DNA from: Aminipila sp032051575 | GTDB taxonomy: Bacteria; Bacillota; Clostridia; Peptostreptococcales; Anaerovoracaceae | Direction of reading: 5' to 3' | Length of the DNA stretch: 64,000 bases | Assembly (NCBI RefSeq): GCF_032051575.1 | Contig: NZ_DAMBYD010000007.1 | Coordinates: 173,484 to 237,483 of the forward strand | Shown: piece after piece, positions 8,285 through 18,034 of the stretch | Layout: each line of letters opens with the position of its first letter | Position numbering within the stretch: the stretch's first letter is position 1 | Notes under the pieces: generated by a model | The model's database searches: none | Told to the model about the DNA's origin: nothing | What the model saw: the letters and a program-made list of their open reading frames with translations, nothing else | Translations under genes and position numbers: made by a program

Positions 8285-8635
8285 ATGGCTTTATTTAAAT
8301 TGGGAAAGAAAAAAGAAACAAGTGGGTGTTGCTGTGGCGGAAATTGTAATGCTGATACTATGGCTGATGCAGAAGCTGCTAAACAAGAAGGCTCCTCTAT
8401 AAAAGTACTAGGCACTGGCTGTGCTAAGTGTAATCAGCTTGAAGCAGCCACAAAGGAAGCCTTAGCACAGCTTGGCATGGATACAACTATAGATCATGTT
8501 ACTGATTTTTCACAAATTGCTTCATATGGCGTCATGTCTACACCGGCCTTAGTTATTGATGGCAAGGTTGTTTCCTACGGCAAAGTATTAAAAACGGAAG
8601 AAGTAGTGAAAATCCTTGAAAAGATAAAAGGATAA
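8285..8635 (+). CDS. Small thioredoxin-fold redox protein with Cys-rich N-terminus
   Basis: 116 residues. The C-terminal ~78 residues match the small thioredoxin-like family found in archaea and anaerobes (MTH895/TM0996 type): redox motif CAKC at 46-49 and the cis-Pro loop MSTPALVIDG. The first ~35 residues carry a CCCGGNC cluster (Cys15-17, Cys21), possibly a metal or arsenic site. Co-directional inside the arsenic operon, 34 bases after the permease and 4 bases before acr3, so it probably supplies thiol reduction or carries As(III) to the pumps; this is inference. Confidence 0.85.
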   Translation: MALFKLGKKKETSGCCCGGNCNADTMADAEAAKQEGSSIKVLGTGCAKCNQLEAATKEALAQLGMDTTIDHVTDFSQIASYGVMSTPALVIDGKVVSYGKVLKTEEVVKILEKIKG

Positions 8636-8639
8636 TTGT

Positions 8640-9704
8640 ATGAGCAAGGAATACAAAACACAAGGAATCGGATTTTTTGAAAGATACTTAACGCTATGGG
8701 TAATTCTATGCATGATTGCAGGTATTCTGGTCGGTAAATTCCTACCGGCCATACCAGAATTTTTAAATCAATTTGAGTATGCAAATGTTTCAATCCCAAT
8801 TGCAATCCTTATATGGATAATGATTTATCCTATGATGCTGAAAGTTGATTTTAAAAGCATACAAGATATAGGGAAAAATCCAAAGGGCTTATTTATTACC
8901 TGGGTTATAAATTGGGTAATTAAACCTTTTACAATGTTTGGCATAGCTTATGTTTTTTTCTATATAATATTTGCTGACCTTATTCCTGCAAATCTTGCAA
9001 AAGATTACTTAGCTGGTGCAGTTTTGCTAGGTGCAGCTCCTTGCACTGCAATGGTTTTTGTTTGGAGCCATCTTACTAAAGGTAATCCGGCATATACTGT
9101 AGTTCAGGTGGCAACTAATGACTTAATTATACTAGTTGCATTTGTCCCCATTGTAAAATTTCTTTTGGGAGTTTCTAACGTTGAAGTGCCTTGGGATACA
9201 TTATTTCTATCCGTTATTTTATTTGTTGTAGCTCCACTAGTCGGTGGCTTCTTAACAAGAAATTATGTGCTAAACAAGAAAGGTGAAGAATATTTTAAAA
9301 ATATTTTCATCCCCAAATTCGACAACACTACTATATTGGGATTACTCTTAACTCTTATTATAATATTTTCATTCCAAGGAAATATAATTTTAAATAATCC
9401 TACGCATATTTTGCTAATAGCGGTACCTTTAGTCATTCAAACATTTTTAATTTTTTCTATAGCATATATTGCTGCAAAACTTCTAAAACTGCCACACGAT
9501 ATCGCTGCTCCAGCAGGAATGATTGGTGCTTCAAATTTCTTTGAGCTTTCAGTTGCTGTTGCTATTGCATTGTTTGGTACTTCTTCGCCTGTTGCTTTAG
9601 CTACGATTGTAGGGGTTTTGGTAGAAGTTCCAGTAATGCTTATACTGGTGAAATTCGCCAATTTAACGAAAGGCTGGTTTGACAATGAGCTGTCAGAATG
9701 TTAA
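8640..9704 (+). CDS. acr3: Arsenite efflux transporter Acr3
   Basis: Arsenite/H+ antiporter of the ACR3 (BART superfamily) type, 354 residues and about ten membrane segments, acting in the cytoplasmic membrane. The conserved GAAPCTAMVFVWSHLTKG region contains the Cys essential in this family, and the C-terminal half has AGMIGASNFFELSVAVAIALFG, another hallmark. Directly downstream of the redox protein and overlapping the next gene by 20 bases. Confidence 0.95.
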   Translation: MSKEYKTQGIGFFERYLTLWVILCMIAGILVGKFLPAIPEFLNQFEYANVSIPIAILIWIMIYPMMLKVDFKSIQDIGKNPKGLFITWVINWVIKPFTMFGIAYVFFYIIFADLIPANLAKDYLAGAVLLGAAPCTAMVFVWSHLTKGNPAYTVVQVATNDLIILVAFVPIVKFLLGVSNVEVPWDTLFLSVILFVVAPLVGGFLTRNYVLNKKGEEYFKNIFIPKFDNTTILGLLLTLIIIFSFQGNIILNNPTHILLIAVPLVIQTFLIFSIAYIAAKLLKLPHDIAAPAGMIGASNFFELSVAVAIALFGTSSPVALATIVGVLVEVPVMLILVKFANLTKGWFDNELSEC

Positions 9705-10323
9705 AGAGTGTGCATGTCCAAAAAAGACCTGTCCTAATAATGGCAAGTGCTGTACCTGTGTCATTAAGCATAGAGAAACAGACAGTCTTCCTTACTGCCT
9801 ATTTATGGATAATGAAGGTGATAAAAGTAATTATAATCATTATTTAAAATTAAAGAATCGTTTTGAGCGTCCCCTTGATATAAGAACGGCTTATTATAAT
9901 TTAGAAGAAGTACGAAATATATTCCTTGAATATTCTCAAATACCAGATGTTGACGTATGTTTTGATTCTTTCACTGAAGAGATGGACAGTTTGCCTGGCT
10001 TATATTCATTGCCATACGGAAGGCTTTATCTTGCCTATTTAGGCGGTAATGTAGCTGGTTGCATTGCTCTAAAACCTATAAATGATACGGTTTGTGAAGT
10101 AAAGCGTTTATATGTAAAACCTGCATATCGATCAAAGGGTATAGCAAAGAAACTACTTAAAAAGGTTATGTCTGAAGGAAAAAAACAAGGATATGAAGAA
10201 ATGATACTTGAAACACTCCCATGTATGAAATCTGCCATATCCTTATATGAATCATTTAAGTTTAATCGATTAGCAGATGTTTCTAAAAACAATAATATTA
10301 TTATATATTCTAAAAAACTATAA
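9685..10323 (+). CDS. Cys-rich (DUF6485-like) domain fused to GNAT acetyltransferase
   Basis: 212 residues in two parts. Residues 1-40 are a compact Cys-rich module (Cys 3, 9, 11, 16, 22, 23, 25, 38) with the pattern CACPKKTCPNNGKCCTC and HRETDSLPYCLF, as in the small stand-alone DUF6485 proteins of anaerobes. Residues ~70-210 are a GNAT N-acetyltransferase with the acetyl-CoA loop RSKGIA at 149-154. The ATG at 9685 is preferred (AAAGG upstream) over a TTG at 9679; the start lies inside acr3, so it is translationally coupled to the pump. Last gene of the arsenic operon. The substrate is unknown; ArsN-type GNATs of ars operons acetylate arsinothricin, but this is not clearly ArsN. Confidence 0.8.
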   Translation: MSCQNVKECACPKKTCPNNGKCCTCVIKHRETDSLPYCLFMDNEGDKSNYNHYLKLKNRFERPLDIRTAYYNLEEVRNIFLEYSQIPDVDVCFDSFTEEMDSLPGLYSLPYGRLYLAYLGGNVAGCIALKPINDTVCEVKRLYVKPAYRSKGIAKKLLKKVMSEGKKQGYEEMILETLPCMKSAISLYESFKFNRLADVSKNNNIIIYSKKL

Positions 10324-10324
10324 A

Positions 10325-10366
10325 AAATCCACCTAATAAAATTTTATTTTTATTAGGTGGATTTTA
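10325..10366. terminator. Bidirectional intrinsic terminator
   Basis: ATCCACCTAATAAAA pairs with TTTTATTAGGTGGAT, flanked by A and T runs. It closes both the arsenic operon and the converging deacetylase gene. Confidence 0.88.
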
Positions 10367-10376
10367 TTTTTTTATT

Positions 10377-11114
10377 TTAGAGTACACATTGTTTTCCTGC
10401 ATGGTCCATATGATAATCTTTATAGTAAATCAGCTGACCTACTGGAACAATCTTAAATCCTTGATCCTGCAAGCTCTTTAAAACCAACGGCAAATATTCA
10501 CTTACCCGCTCTGCATTATTGTGAAATAAAATGATATCTCCTGACTTTACATTTCTTGTCACTCGTTCAACAATTTGTTCTGTAGAAATATCTTTCCAGT
10601 CCAGGCTATCAACAGACCACTGGATAACCTTGTATCCTTCTGCCTCGCAAGTCTCTATAACATGATTGTCGTAAGCTCCAAAAGGCGGCCTAAATAAAGT
10701 AGTTTTCTGCCCTGTGATTTTTTGGATAACATCTGAAGTTTCCTTTAGCTCACTTGAAATTTTTTCTGAAGTAAGTCCTGTCATATCAGGATGTGTTGCC
10801 GAATGATTGCCTATTTCATGGCCGCGTTTCTGTATTTCTTTCACATCTTGTGGATACTTTTGTGCCCAGAATTTAACAAGGAAAAAAGTTGCTTTTACAT
10901 TGTACTTATCAAGATTATCTAAAATATCCATGGTTCTATCATCGCCCCAAGCAGCATCAAAACTGATAGCGACTTTCTTTTCAGAAGTCTGCACATTGTA
11001 TATAGGCAGTTTTCTGTCCTGATTTATAACAGCACTAACATCTATTGCTTGAAAAATCCATATTGCTGCGGCTATAATAATTAATGCCGCAAATAGTCTA
11101 GAAAGTATTTTCAT
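10377..11114 (-). CDS. pdaB: Polysaccharide deacetylase, sporulation PdaB type
   Basis: Carbohydrate esterase family 4 protein, 245 residues, with one N-terminal membrane anchor (residues ~5-25), so the catalytic domain is outside the membrane. The first motif reads SFDAAWGDD (51-59) in place of TFDDGP, a variant typical of PdaB-like sporulation proteins; the metal His pair is in HEIGNHSATH (99-108) and the third motif is RPPFGAYD (142-149). In Bacillus PdaB is needed to retain spore cortex late in sporulation. The gene stands alone between a terminator and a GNAT gene. Confidence 0.85.
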   Translation of the reverse strand: MKILSRLFAALIIIAAAIWIFQAIDVSAVINQDRKLPIYNVQTSEKKVAISFDAAWGDDRTMDILDNLDKYNVKATFFLVKFWAQKYPQDVKEIQKRGHEIGNHSATHPDMTGLTSEKISSELKETSDVIQKITGQKTTLFRPPFGAYDNHVIETCEAEGYKVIQWSVDSLDWKDISTEQIVERVTRNVKSGDIILFHNNAERVSEYLPLVLKSLQDQGFKIVPVGQLIYYKDYHMDHAGKQCVL

Positions 11115-11196
11115 TGGTAATATCCTCCGATTAAAAATGATACTACCATAATATGCAGTCCCCTATTAATTCATTCTGATTATATGCAAATAACCA

Positions 11197-11649
11197 TTAC
11201 TCTAAATCTAGCCTCATAACCTCTGGATGGCATTTTGTACCGAATTGCGGACAAGTCAAACAATCAAATACTTTTGGTGCCTCTTCCTTATCAATAGTAA
11301 CAAATCCTTGTTTTCTAAAAAACTCAGGTGCCCTTGCTACTAAAAAGATTTTTCTTCCTCCTAAGGCCTTCACTTCAGAAACAGCTTTTTCTAAAATAAT
11401 TTTACCAATTTTCATCTTCCTGTATTCTGGTTCCACCGCAATGCCATCTATCACATATTCATCTTTATACTTTGCCAATGTCAGACCCGCCGCTAAATAT
11501 TCTTCCTCTCCATGAGTTATTTTCCAATTTTTAATAACTCCATCTGGCATTGGATCGTTCGGATCCAACTCTAAATCATTCTTTATATACAATTTCTTTA
11601 ATGCCTCATAATCTTCAGTTTGAGACATTTTTAGTGTTAGCCCGTGCAT
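11197..11649 (-). CDS. GNAT-family N-acetyltransferase
   Basis: 150-residue single-domain GNAT. The region EPEYRKMKIGKIILEKAVSEV gives the acetyl-CoA-binding helix, although the usual R-x-x-G-x-G/A loop is partly altered (YRKMKIG). The C-terminus has a Cys-rich stretch, FDCLTCPQFGTKC, which could bind metal. AGGAGG lies 5 bases before the ATG. It follows mnmA by 25 bases and may be its operon partner. The substrate is unknown. Confidence 0.75.
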   Translation of the reverse strand: MHGLTLKMSQTEDYEALKKLYIKNDLELDPNDPMPDGVIKNWKITHGEEEYLAAGLTLAKYKDEYVIDGIAVEPEYRKMKIGKIILEKAVSEVKALGGRKIFLVARAPEFFRKQGFVTIDKEEAPKVFDCLTCPQFGTKCHPEVMRLDLE

Positions 11650-11674
11650 GTAAACCTCCTTATATAGCTCTTTG

Positions 11675-12766
11675 CTACTTATTACAAACCGCTTTTATAA
11701 TCGTTCCTCCACCAACGACTATATTCTCATCATAAAAGACGGCTGCCTGCCCTGGAGTTATCGCTCTCTGTTTTTCATCAAACTCAACTTCAATTCTTCC
11801 ATTTTCTATTGGATAAATCGTAGCCCCCACTTCACCCATTGAATATCTTGCTTTAACAGTTACTCTTAAAGGCTTCGTTAGTTCAGCTATAGAAATTAAA
11901 TTGATGTCCTCCACAATCATTCCATCTGCAAAAAGCTCTTCATTGCTCCCCAGCATTACTGTATTGCTTTCTTTATCCTTTGATAAGACATAAACAGGCT
12001 TTCCAAAGGTTTGTCCAAGCCCTTTTCTCTGTCCCACTGTGTAATGTATAATACCTTGATGTTTACCTATTTTACTGCCAGTTCTATCTATAAAATCACC
12101 TGGTTTGGATTTCACTCCCATAACATTTTGTAAGAACCCTGCATAATCTCCGTCTTTAACAAAACAAATATCCTGACTGTCTTTTTTCTTTGCATTCACA
12201 AAACCTTCACGCTCTGCTATTGCTCTAATTTCAGTCTTATTCATACTTCCTAATGGAAACAATGTCTTCGATAATTCATCTTGTGTTAAAGTATAAAGAA
12301 CATAACTCTGATCCTTTGTGACGTCTGCACCTTTTTTCAAAAGGTATCTGCCTGATTTAGCATCTTTTTCTATCTGTGCATAATGCCCTGTAGCAATATA
12401 GTCAAATTCTAAAAACATGGCTCTTTCAAGCATTCTGCTAAACTTTATATATCGGTTACAATCTATGCAGGGATTGGGTGTCCTGCCCTCTTCATAACTT
12501 TTTGCAAATTTTCCTACAACATCTTCTAAAAACCATTCCCCATAATTAAAGACATAGTGTCTGCAGCCTAGTCTGCTTGCCACACTCCTGGCATCCTGTA
12601 CATCAGATAAAGAACAACATGTCTTTTCCTTATCTTCAATGCCTATATCTTCATTGTCAAAAAGCTTAAGGGTGGCTCCACTTACCTCATATCCCTGTTG
12701 CTGCAATAAATATGCTGATACAGAACTATCCACACCACCACTCATACCTACTAAAACTTTTGCCAT
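11675..12766 (-). CDS. mnmA: tRNA-specific 2-thiouridylase MnmA
   Basis: Makes 2-thiouridine at the wobble position of tRNA-Lys, -Glu and -Gln. It shows the PP-loop GMSGGVDSS at the N-terminus, the catalytic Cys in TPNPCIDCNRYIKF and the second catalytic Cys in KKDSQDICFV, followed by the C-terminal beta domains. Length 363 residues is normal. The start at 12766 has GGAGAG 7 bases upstream; the frame extends further to 12811 without support. Part of the minus-strand run valS-folC-lipid kinase-mnmA. Confidence 0.95.
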   Translation of the reverse strand: MAKVLVGMSGGVDSSVSAYLLQQQGYEVSGATLKLFDNEDIGIEDKEKTCCSLSDVQDARSVASRLGCRHYVFNYGEWFLEDVVGKFAKSYEEGRTPNPCIDCNRYIKFSRMLERAMFLEFDYIATGHYAQIEKDAKSGRYLLKKGADVTKDQSYVLYTLTQDELSKTLFPLGSMNKTEIRAIAEREGFVNAKKKDSQDICFVKDGDYAGFLQNVMGVKSKPGDFIDRTGSKIGKHQGIIHYTVGQRKGLGQTFGKPVYVLSKDKESNTVMLGSNEELFADGMIVEDINLISIAELTKPLRVTVKARYSMGEVGATIYPIENGRIEVEFDEKQRAITPGQAAVFYDENIVVGGGTIIKAVCNK

Positions 12767-12833
12767 AAAAACTCTCCTATTTAAAATGGCAGAACTATAT
12801 AAGCCTGCCAATTCAAGTCATTCATTAATATTA

Positions 12834-13766
12834 TTACCAGAAGGGTCCCTTCATATCTTGATACAAAGTTGAAATCCTAAGCTTCTTTGGTAATACGGAG
12901 AAATATAATGGGAATTTTTCTCCCTTTTCTCCATCAATATCAGTAGAAACATCTTCCGTTGATTCTATCACTAAATTATCTGTTTTAAAATAGATAACAT
13001 TCTTATTTTCCTGATGATTTCCCTGTAATATATTAACCAGCAGCGGACCAAATTCCAAAATTGGCATTTCTTTAAACAGCATTACATCAAGGAGTCCGTC
13101 GTTAATCTCAGAATTTGGTGAAATTTTCTTAAATCCACCTGCTGACCTTCCATTCATAACGAGCATAAAGTACATATTTTCGTCACTAGAAAACTCACTG
13201 CTTGTTAGTTTAACAGGTATAGGTCTAAGATTTGTGACCTCTGTCAGGCCTTTCAAGTAATAAGAAAGAATTCCTAATGTATTTTTTAAGTTCGGATCTG
13301 TTTTCTGACTCACATCAACCAACATGCCCATTGCTGCAACATTTATAAAATACTTATTGTTTACTTTACCCAAATCTGCATAAGTAAAATTGCCACCTAG
13401 TGCAATGTCCATCATCTCATTTATATCATGTGGCAAATCAAAGTAATAAGCAAAGTCATTAGCAGTTCCTGCCGGCATAACGGTAAGAGGTAAGTCTATA
13501 TTATTTCTAATCATTGCATTAACACAAATATTTATGGTCCCGTCCCCACCTGCTGCAATAACCTGATTAAATTCACTTTGATCCATAAATTCAAAAACGT
13601 TGTCAAGTACGTCCCCGTGAGCCGCCCTAACAGGCACCACTATAAATCCTGCGTTCTGAAACCTGCTAATAATCAAATCTAAATTATTTTTAAACATTCC
13701 ATTTCCTGAATGCGGGTTATAAAATAAAAGCACTTTCTTTCTGCTTGCATCACTAATATCGTTCAT
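12834..13766 (-). CDS. Diacylglycerol kinase-family lipid kinase
   Basis: 310 residues, DAGK catalytic family (DgkB/YegS type), which phosphorylates diacylglycerol or a related lipid. It has NPHSGNG at the start, the nucleotide motif GGDGTIN, and PAGTANDFAYYFDLP. The start at 13766 has GGAGG 6 bases upstream; a TTG start 12 bases earlier overlaps that site. The exact lipid substrate is not readable. Confidence 0.85.
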   Translation of the reverse strand: MNDISDASRKKVLLFYNPHSGNGMFKNNLDLIISRFQNAGFIVVPVRAAHGDVLDNVFEFMDQSEFNQVIAAGGDGTINICVNAMIRNNIDLPLTVMPAGTANDFAYYFDLPHDINEMMDIALGGNFTYADLGKVNNKYFINVAAMGMLVDVSQKTDPNLKNTLGILSYYLKGLTEVTNLRPIPVKLTSSEFSSDENMYFMLVMNGRSAGGFKKISPNSEINDGLLDVMLFKEMPILEFGPLLVNILQGNHQENKNVIYFKTDNLVIESTEDVSTDIDGEKGEKFPLYFSVLPKKLRISTLYQDMKGPFW

Positions 13767-13786
13767 TTTAACCTCCAAGCTTATTC

Positions 13787-15097
13787 CTATTTATTATCTT
13801 TGTTGTCTAATTTTAATATACCCCTAATTTGTCCTATTAAGTAAAGTGATCCTGCAAACATGACAGCATCAAACTCACTCTTATGATTCAAAGCATACTT
13901 ACAAGCCTCCTCTGGATTGTCAAAAGTGACACACCTTTTGCCTCTTTCCTGCAATGCTTTGGTTAACTCTGTTGCTGACCATTTCCTAGGATTATCCGGT
14001 TCTGTGGCAACAAAGTCATCTGCCATTTGTGTAAAACTGTCCAGAATTTTTTTAGTATCCTTATCACCAAGCATTCCAGTAACTAAAAGTACCTTTTTCC
14101 CTTGTAATAATTCTTCTTTTGTTCTTGCTAAAGCTGACGCTCCATCCTCATTGTGTGCTCCATCTATTATAACATAAGGGTCAGTATTCATAACCTCAAA
14201 TCTTCCAATTTGTTTTGCCCTTTTTAATCCTGCATATAGACGGCTTCTTTCTACTTTTATGATTTCAGCTTTTCTAAGCAATTCTAACGTAACCAAAGCG
14301 GTTAAAACATTCTGCACCTGATGTTTGCCTACCATTCCTATTTCCACTTCAGCGTAATCTGTGCCATAAATGTTAGTATCGAATTTATATCCTTCTATAG
14401 CTTTATCTGTTATGGCATATTTAATTTTTCTTACATCATGCACTACACAGTTTTTTTCGTAAGCCTTCCTCGCAATGACTTTAGCAGCCTCAGGCTTATC
14501 TACATTTATGATAGCTGGTACGCCTTCTTTTAGTATCCCCGCTTTTTCTGCTGCAATTTCCTCTATAGTATTCCCTAATCTATCCATATGATCAAAAGAA
14601 ATCGAAGTTATTACACAAGCTAAAGGTTTTTCTATAATATTAGTAGAATCACCCTTTCCACCCAATCCAACTTCAAGCACTACAAAATCCGCTTTCTTCA
14701 TATTAAAATAAACAAAAGCCACAGCTGTTATTACCTCAAATTCTGTAGGTGAATCAAAGCCTTGTGAAAGCATGATGTCTACCTTTTCAAGCACCATATT
14801 GGTACACTTCTCAAGGTCTTCATCAGAAATAAACTGATGGTCAAATTCGATTCTCTCATTAAACACCTCAAGGAACGGGGAAGTAAACAGACCAACTTTA
14901 TACCCGTTTTCCTGCAAGGCCTCATATATATATTTGCAGACAGATCCTTTACCATTCGTACCTGCCACATGAATATATTTTAAATTCTTTTCTGGATTTC
15001 CCAAAAGATCCATCAGGGTAATCATTCTCTCAAGTCCAAGTATGCTGCCAAAGCGTTCAAATTCTTTAAACTTTTCAACTGTATTCTCTTTGTTCAT
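13787..15097 (-). CDS. folC: Folylpolyglutamate synthase / dihydrofolate synthase FolC
   Basis: Adds glutamates to folates, keeping them in the cell and active. Mur-ligase fold, 436 residues from the chosen start at 15097 (GGGAG 5 bases before the ATG). The P-loop HVAGTNGKGSV is near the N-terminus, with TSPFLEVFNERI and the C-terminal DGAHNEDGASAL. The gene lies 80 bases behind valS, a common pair in Firmicutes, and supports the folate C1 enzymes encoded further along. Confidence 0.93.
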   Translation of the reverse strand: MNKENTVEKFKEFERFGSILGLERMITLMDLLGNPEKNLKYIHVAGTNGKGSVCKYIYEALQENGYKVGLFTSPFLEVFNERIEFDHQFISDEDLEKCTNMVLEKVDIMLSQGFDSPTEFEVITAVAFVYFNMKKADFVVLEVGLGGKGDSTNIIEKPLACVITSISFDHMDRLGNTIEEIAAEKAGILKEGVPAIINVDKPEAAKVIARKAYEKNCVVHDVRKIKYAITDKAIEGYKFDTNIYGTDYAEVEIGMVGKHQVQNVLTALVTLELLRKAEIIKVERSRLYAGLKRAKQIGRFEVMNTDPYVIIDGAHNEDGASALARTKEELLQGKKVLLVTGMLGDKDTKKILDSFTQMADDFVATEPDNPRKWSATELTKALQERGKRCVTFDNPEEACKYALNHKSEFDAVMFAGSLYLIGQIRGILKLDNKDNK

Positions 15098-15177
15098 CGC
15101 TTCTCCCATTACAATCACAATACCCCCAATAAGCACAAAACCTAGTGGGGGTGTAAATTTTCAATTTGTATTCTATT

Positions 15178-17892
15178 TTACAGCTTTTTTTCTACAAGTG
15201 CAAGTCTTGCCGTTACTTTTACCAGCATATCTTCGTACTTAGCCTGTTTTTCCTTTTCTTCGTTAATAACTTTTTCTGGCGCTTTTGCCACGAATCCCTG
15301 ATTTGAGAGTTTTCCGGCTACTCTTTTCACTTCGCCTTCAAGTCTTGCCTTTTCCTTGGTAAGCCTCTCGAATTCTGCCTTATAGTCCAGTAAGTCATCC
15401 AGTGGGATAAACAACTCCACAGCACCTACTACAGCTGACATAACTTCTTCTGGAACTTCTGATTTGTTTTCAGTAAAGTTAATCTCTGTAATGTTAGCAA
15501 GCGCCATAATATATCTTTCTCCTGCCTTGATATATTCTAAATTCTTACCTGCTGATACAATGATAGCTCTAAGCTTTCTGCTTGGTGCAGCTTCTGCTTC
15601 TGCTCTGATATTTCTTATAGCTCTGATGGTTTCCATAGCCATATCAAGTTTCTTTACTTCTTCTTCAAAAGTAAGTGTTGCATCATATACCGGCCAGTTT
15701 TCTTTAATCAAGAAAGATTCATGATTTCCTGCTGCCTTAGCCTTTGAAACTTCTTCGTCTGTCTTAGGCAGGAAGCTCCATATTTCTTCTGTAATAAAAG
15801 GCATAAATGGGTGAAGAAGCTTTAGCATGTCTTTTAAAGCTCTCACTAGTACATATCTGGCAACTTTCTTGTCCTCTTCATCCTCACCGTAAAGTCTGCC
15901 CTTTACCAGTTCAATATACCAGTCACAATATTCATTCCAGATTACTTCATAAACTCGCTGTCCTGCCAATGATAAATCAAATTTATCCATAGCATTTGTA
16001 ACATACTGGACTGCATCATTTATTCTTGCAATAATCCACTTATCTTCATCCTTTAGTTCAATTTTTTCTAATCCTTCATTCTCACAAGCCATATCCTTGA
16101 AGTTTCCTTCTTCATCCTGAAGATTCATAATAACAAATCTGGAGGCATTCCAAAGCTTATTTGCAAAGTTCCTTGAAGATTCAAGCTTATCTTCCTTAAA
16201 TCTCATATCATTACCTGGTGTAATGCCTGTCATAAGCATAAATCTAAGCGCATCTGTACCACACTGGTCAATTACTTCAAGCGGGTCGATACCATTACCC
16301 AGAGATTTACTCATCTTACGTCCTTCTGCATCTCTTACAAGACCGTGGACATAAACATATTTAAATGGTGATTCCCCAGTTATTTCAAGTGCAGAGAATA
16401 CCATTCTTACTACCCAGAAGAAAATGATATCATAACCCGTAACTAATACATCTGTTGGATAGAAGTAATCCAGCTCAGGAGTCTTTTCAGGCCATCCAAG
16501 CGTTGAGAAAGGCCACAATGCTGAAGAGAACCATGTATCTAGTACATCTTCATCCTGTCTAACCTTTGTACTTCCGCACTTTGAGCACTTATCTGGTGCT
16601 GTTCTTGCAACAATCATTTCTCCGCATTCTTCACAGTAGTAAGCTGGGATTCGATGTCCCCACCATAACTGTCTTGAAATACACCAGTCTCTTATATTTT
16701 CTAACCAGTGAAGGTAAATCTTTTCAAATCTTTCAGGTACATGTTCCAGCTTGCCGTTCTTTGCCACTTCAATAGCAGGCTTTGCCAGTTCCTCCATCTT
16801 TACAAACCACTGATCCGAAAGCATTGGTTCTATAACCGTATGGCATCTGTAACACTCTCCAGAAGGAATAACTTTTTCTTCTGTTTTTACAAGGAATCCA
16901 GCAGCTTCAAGGTCTGCAACCCAAGCTTTTCTACATTCAAAACGATCCATACCTGCATACTTACCTGCAAGCTCATTCATAGTTGCATCTGTATTAATAC
17001 ATGAAGGTCTTTCTAAACTATGTCTTTCACCGACTTCAAAGTCATTGGGGTCATGAGCAGGAGTAATCTTAACAGCACCAGTACCCTTTTCTGGGTCTGG
17101 ATACATATCAGCAATAATCGGAATTTCTTTGCCTACCATTGGAAGAATTACTTTCTTGCCAATCATATCCTTATATCTTTCGTCATCTGGATGTACTGCT
17201 ATAGCTTCATCAGCAAACATGGTTTCAGGTCTTGATGTAGCAACTACAATACCTTCTCCGCCATCAGCAGCAGGATATCTAAAATACCAGTATTTACCAT
17301 TTTTATCTTCATGCTCAACTTCTGCATCTGAAAGGGAAGTTCCACATTCAGGACACCAGTTTATCAGTCTGTTTCCTTTATAAATAAGTCCTTTTTCATA
17401 CAGTCTGATGAACATTTCATTGACAGCCTTATTACAGCCTTCATCCATAGTGAAACGTTCTCTTTCCCAGTCACAAGAATCTCCAAGCTTACGACACTGT
17501 TTAGTGATTCTTCCACCATATTCTTCTTTCCACGCCCATGCGCGCTTTAAAAATTCTTCTCTACCTAAATCTTCCTTTTCCTTACCTTCTTCTTTTCTGA
17601 TTTTATCAACAACCTTTACTTCAGTTGCAATACTTGCATGATCTGAACCTGGAAGCCACAAAGCACTGTAACCCTGCATTCTTTTCCATCTTGTAAGTAC
17701 GTCCTGAAGTGTCTGGTCTAAGGCATGTCCCATATGAAGCTGCCCTGTAATGTTTGGCGGCGGCATCACAATGGTAAAAGGTTTCTTATCCTTATCTATG
17801 TCTGCTCGGAATGCACCCTTTGCTTCCCATTCCGCATATATTCTGTCTTCAAAATCTTTAGGATTATAAGTTTTTGCTAAGTTTTTCTCCAT
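15178..17892 (-). CDS. valS: Valyl-tRNA synthetase
   Basis: Class I aminoacyl-tRNA synthetase, 904 residues. HIGH-type motif PPNITGQLHMGHALD near the N-terminus, the editing (CP1) domain with ATSRPETMFADEA, zinc-type Cys clusters CPECGT and CEECGE, the KMSKS motif GRKMSKSLGN, an anticodon-binding domain and the C-terminal coiled coil (residues ~840-904) typical of ValS. Its expression should be controlled by the T-box leader just upstream. Confidence 0.97.
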   Translation of the reverse strand: MEKNLAKTYNPKDFEDRIYAEWEAKGAFRADIDKDKKPFTIVMPPPNITGQLHMGHALDQTLQDVLTRWKRMQGYSALWLPGSDHASIATEVKVVDKIRKEEGKEKEDLGREEFLKRAWAWKEEYGGRITKQCRKLGDSCDWERERFTMDEGCNKAVNEMFIRLYEKGLIYKGNRLINWCPECGTSLSDAEVEHEDKNGKYWYFRYPAADGGEGIVVATSRPETMFADEAIAVHPDDERYKDMIGKKVILPMVGKEIPIIADMYPDPEKGTGAVKITPAHDPNDFEVGERHSLERPSCINTDATMNELAGKYAGMDRFECRKAWVADLEAAGFLVKTEEKVIPSGECYRCHTVIEPMLSDQWFVKMEELAKPAIEVAKNGKLEHVPERFEKIYLHWLENIRDWCISRQLWWGHRIPAYYCEECGEMIVARTAPDKCSKCGSTKVRQDEDVLDTWFSSALWPFSTLGWPEKTPELDYFYPTDVLVTGYDIIFFWVVRMVFSALEITGESPFKYVYVHGLVRDAEGRKMSKSLGNGIDPLEVIDQCGTDALRFMLMTGITPGNDMRFKEDKLESSRNFANKLWNASRFVIMNLQDEEGNFKDMACENEGLEKIELKDEDKWIIARINDAVQYVTNAMDKFDLSLAGQRVYEVIWNEYCDWYIELVKGRLYGEDEEDKKVARYVLVRALKDMLKLLHPFMPFITEEIWSFLPKTDEEVSKAKAAGNHESFLIKENWPVYDATLTFEEEVKKLDMAMETIRAIRNIRAEAEAAPSRKLRAIIVSAGKNLEYIKAGERYIMALANITEINFTENKSEVPEEVMSAVVGAVELFIPLDDLLDYKAEFERLTKEKARLEGEVKRVAGKLSNQGFVAKAPEKVINEEKEKQAKYEDMLVKVTARLALVEKKL

Positions 17893-18034
17893 TTGTATTT
17901 ACTCCTTTTTTCATTTATTCATTTAACTATCTCTACTTTTAGGCAATCTTTTTAAAAAATGTCATAAAATTGTACTAGCCTAAACCCCATACTTTGAAAT
18001 TATGGCATTTTTTAATACATATTGTAAAAAAACG

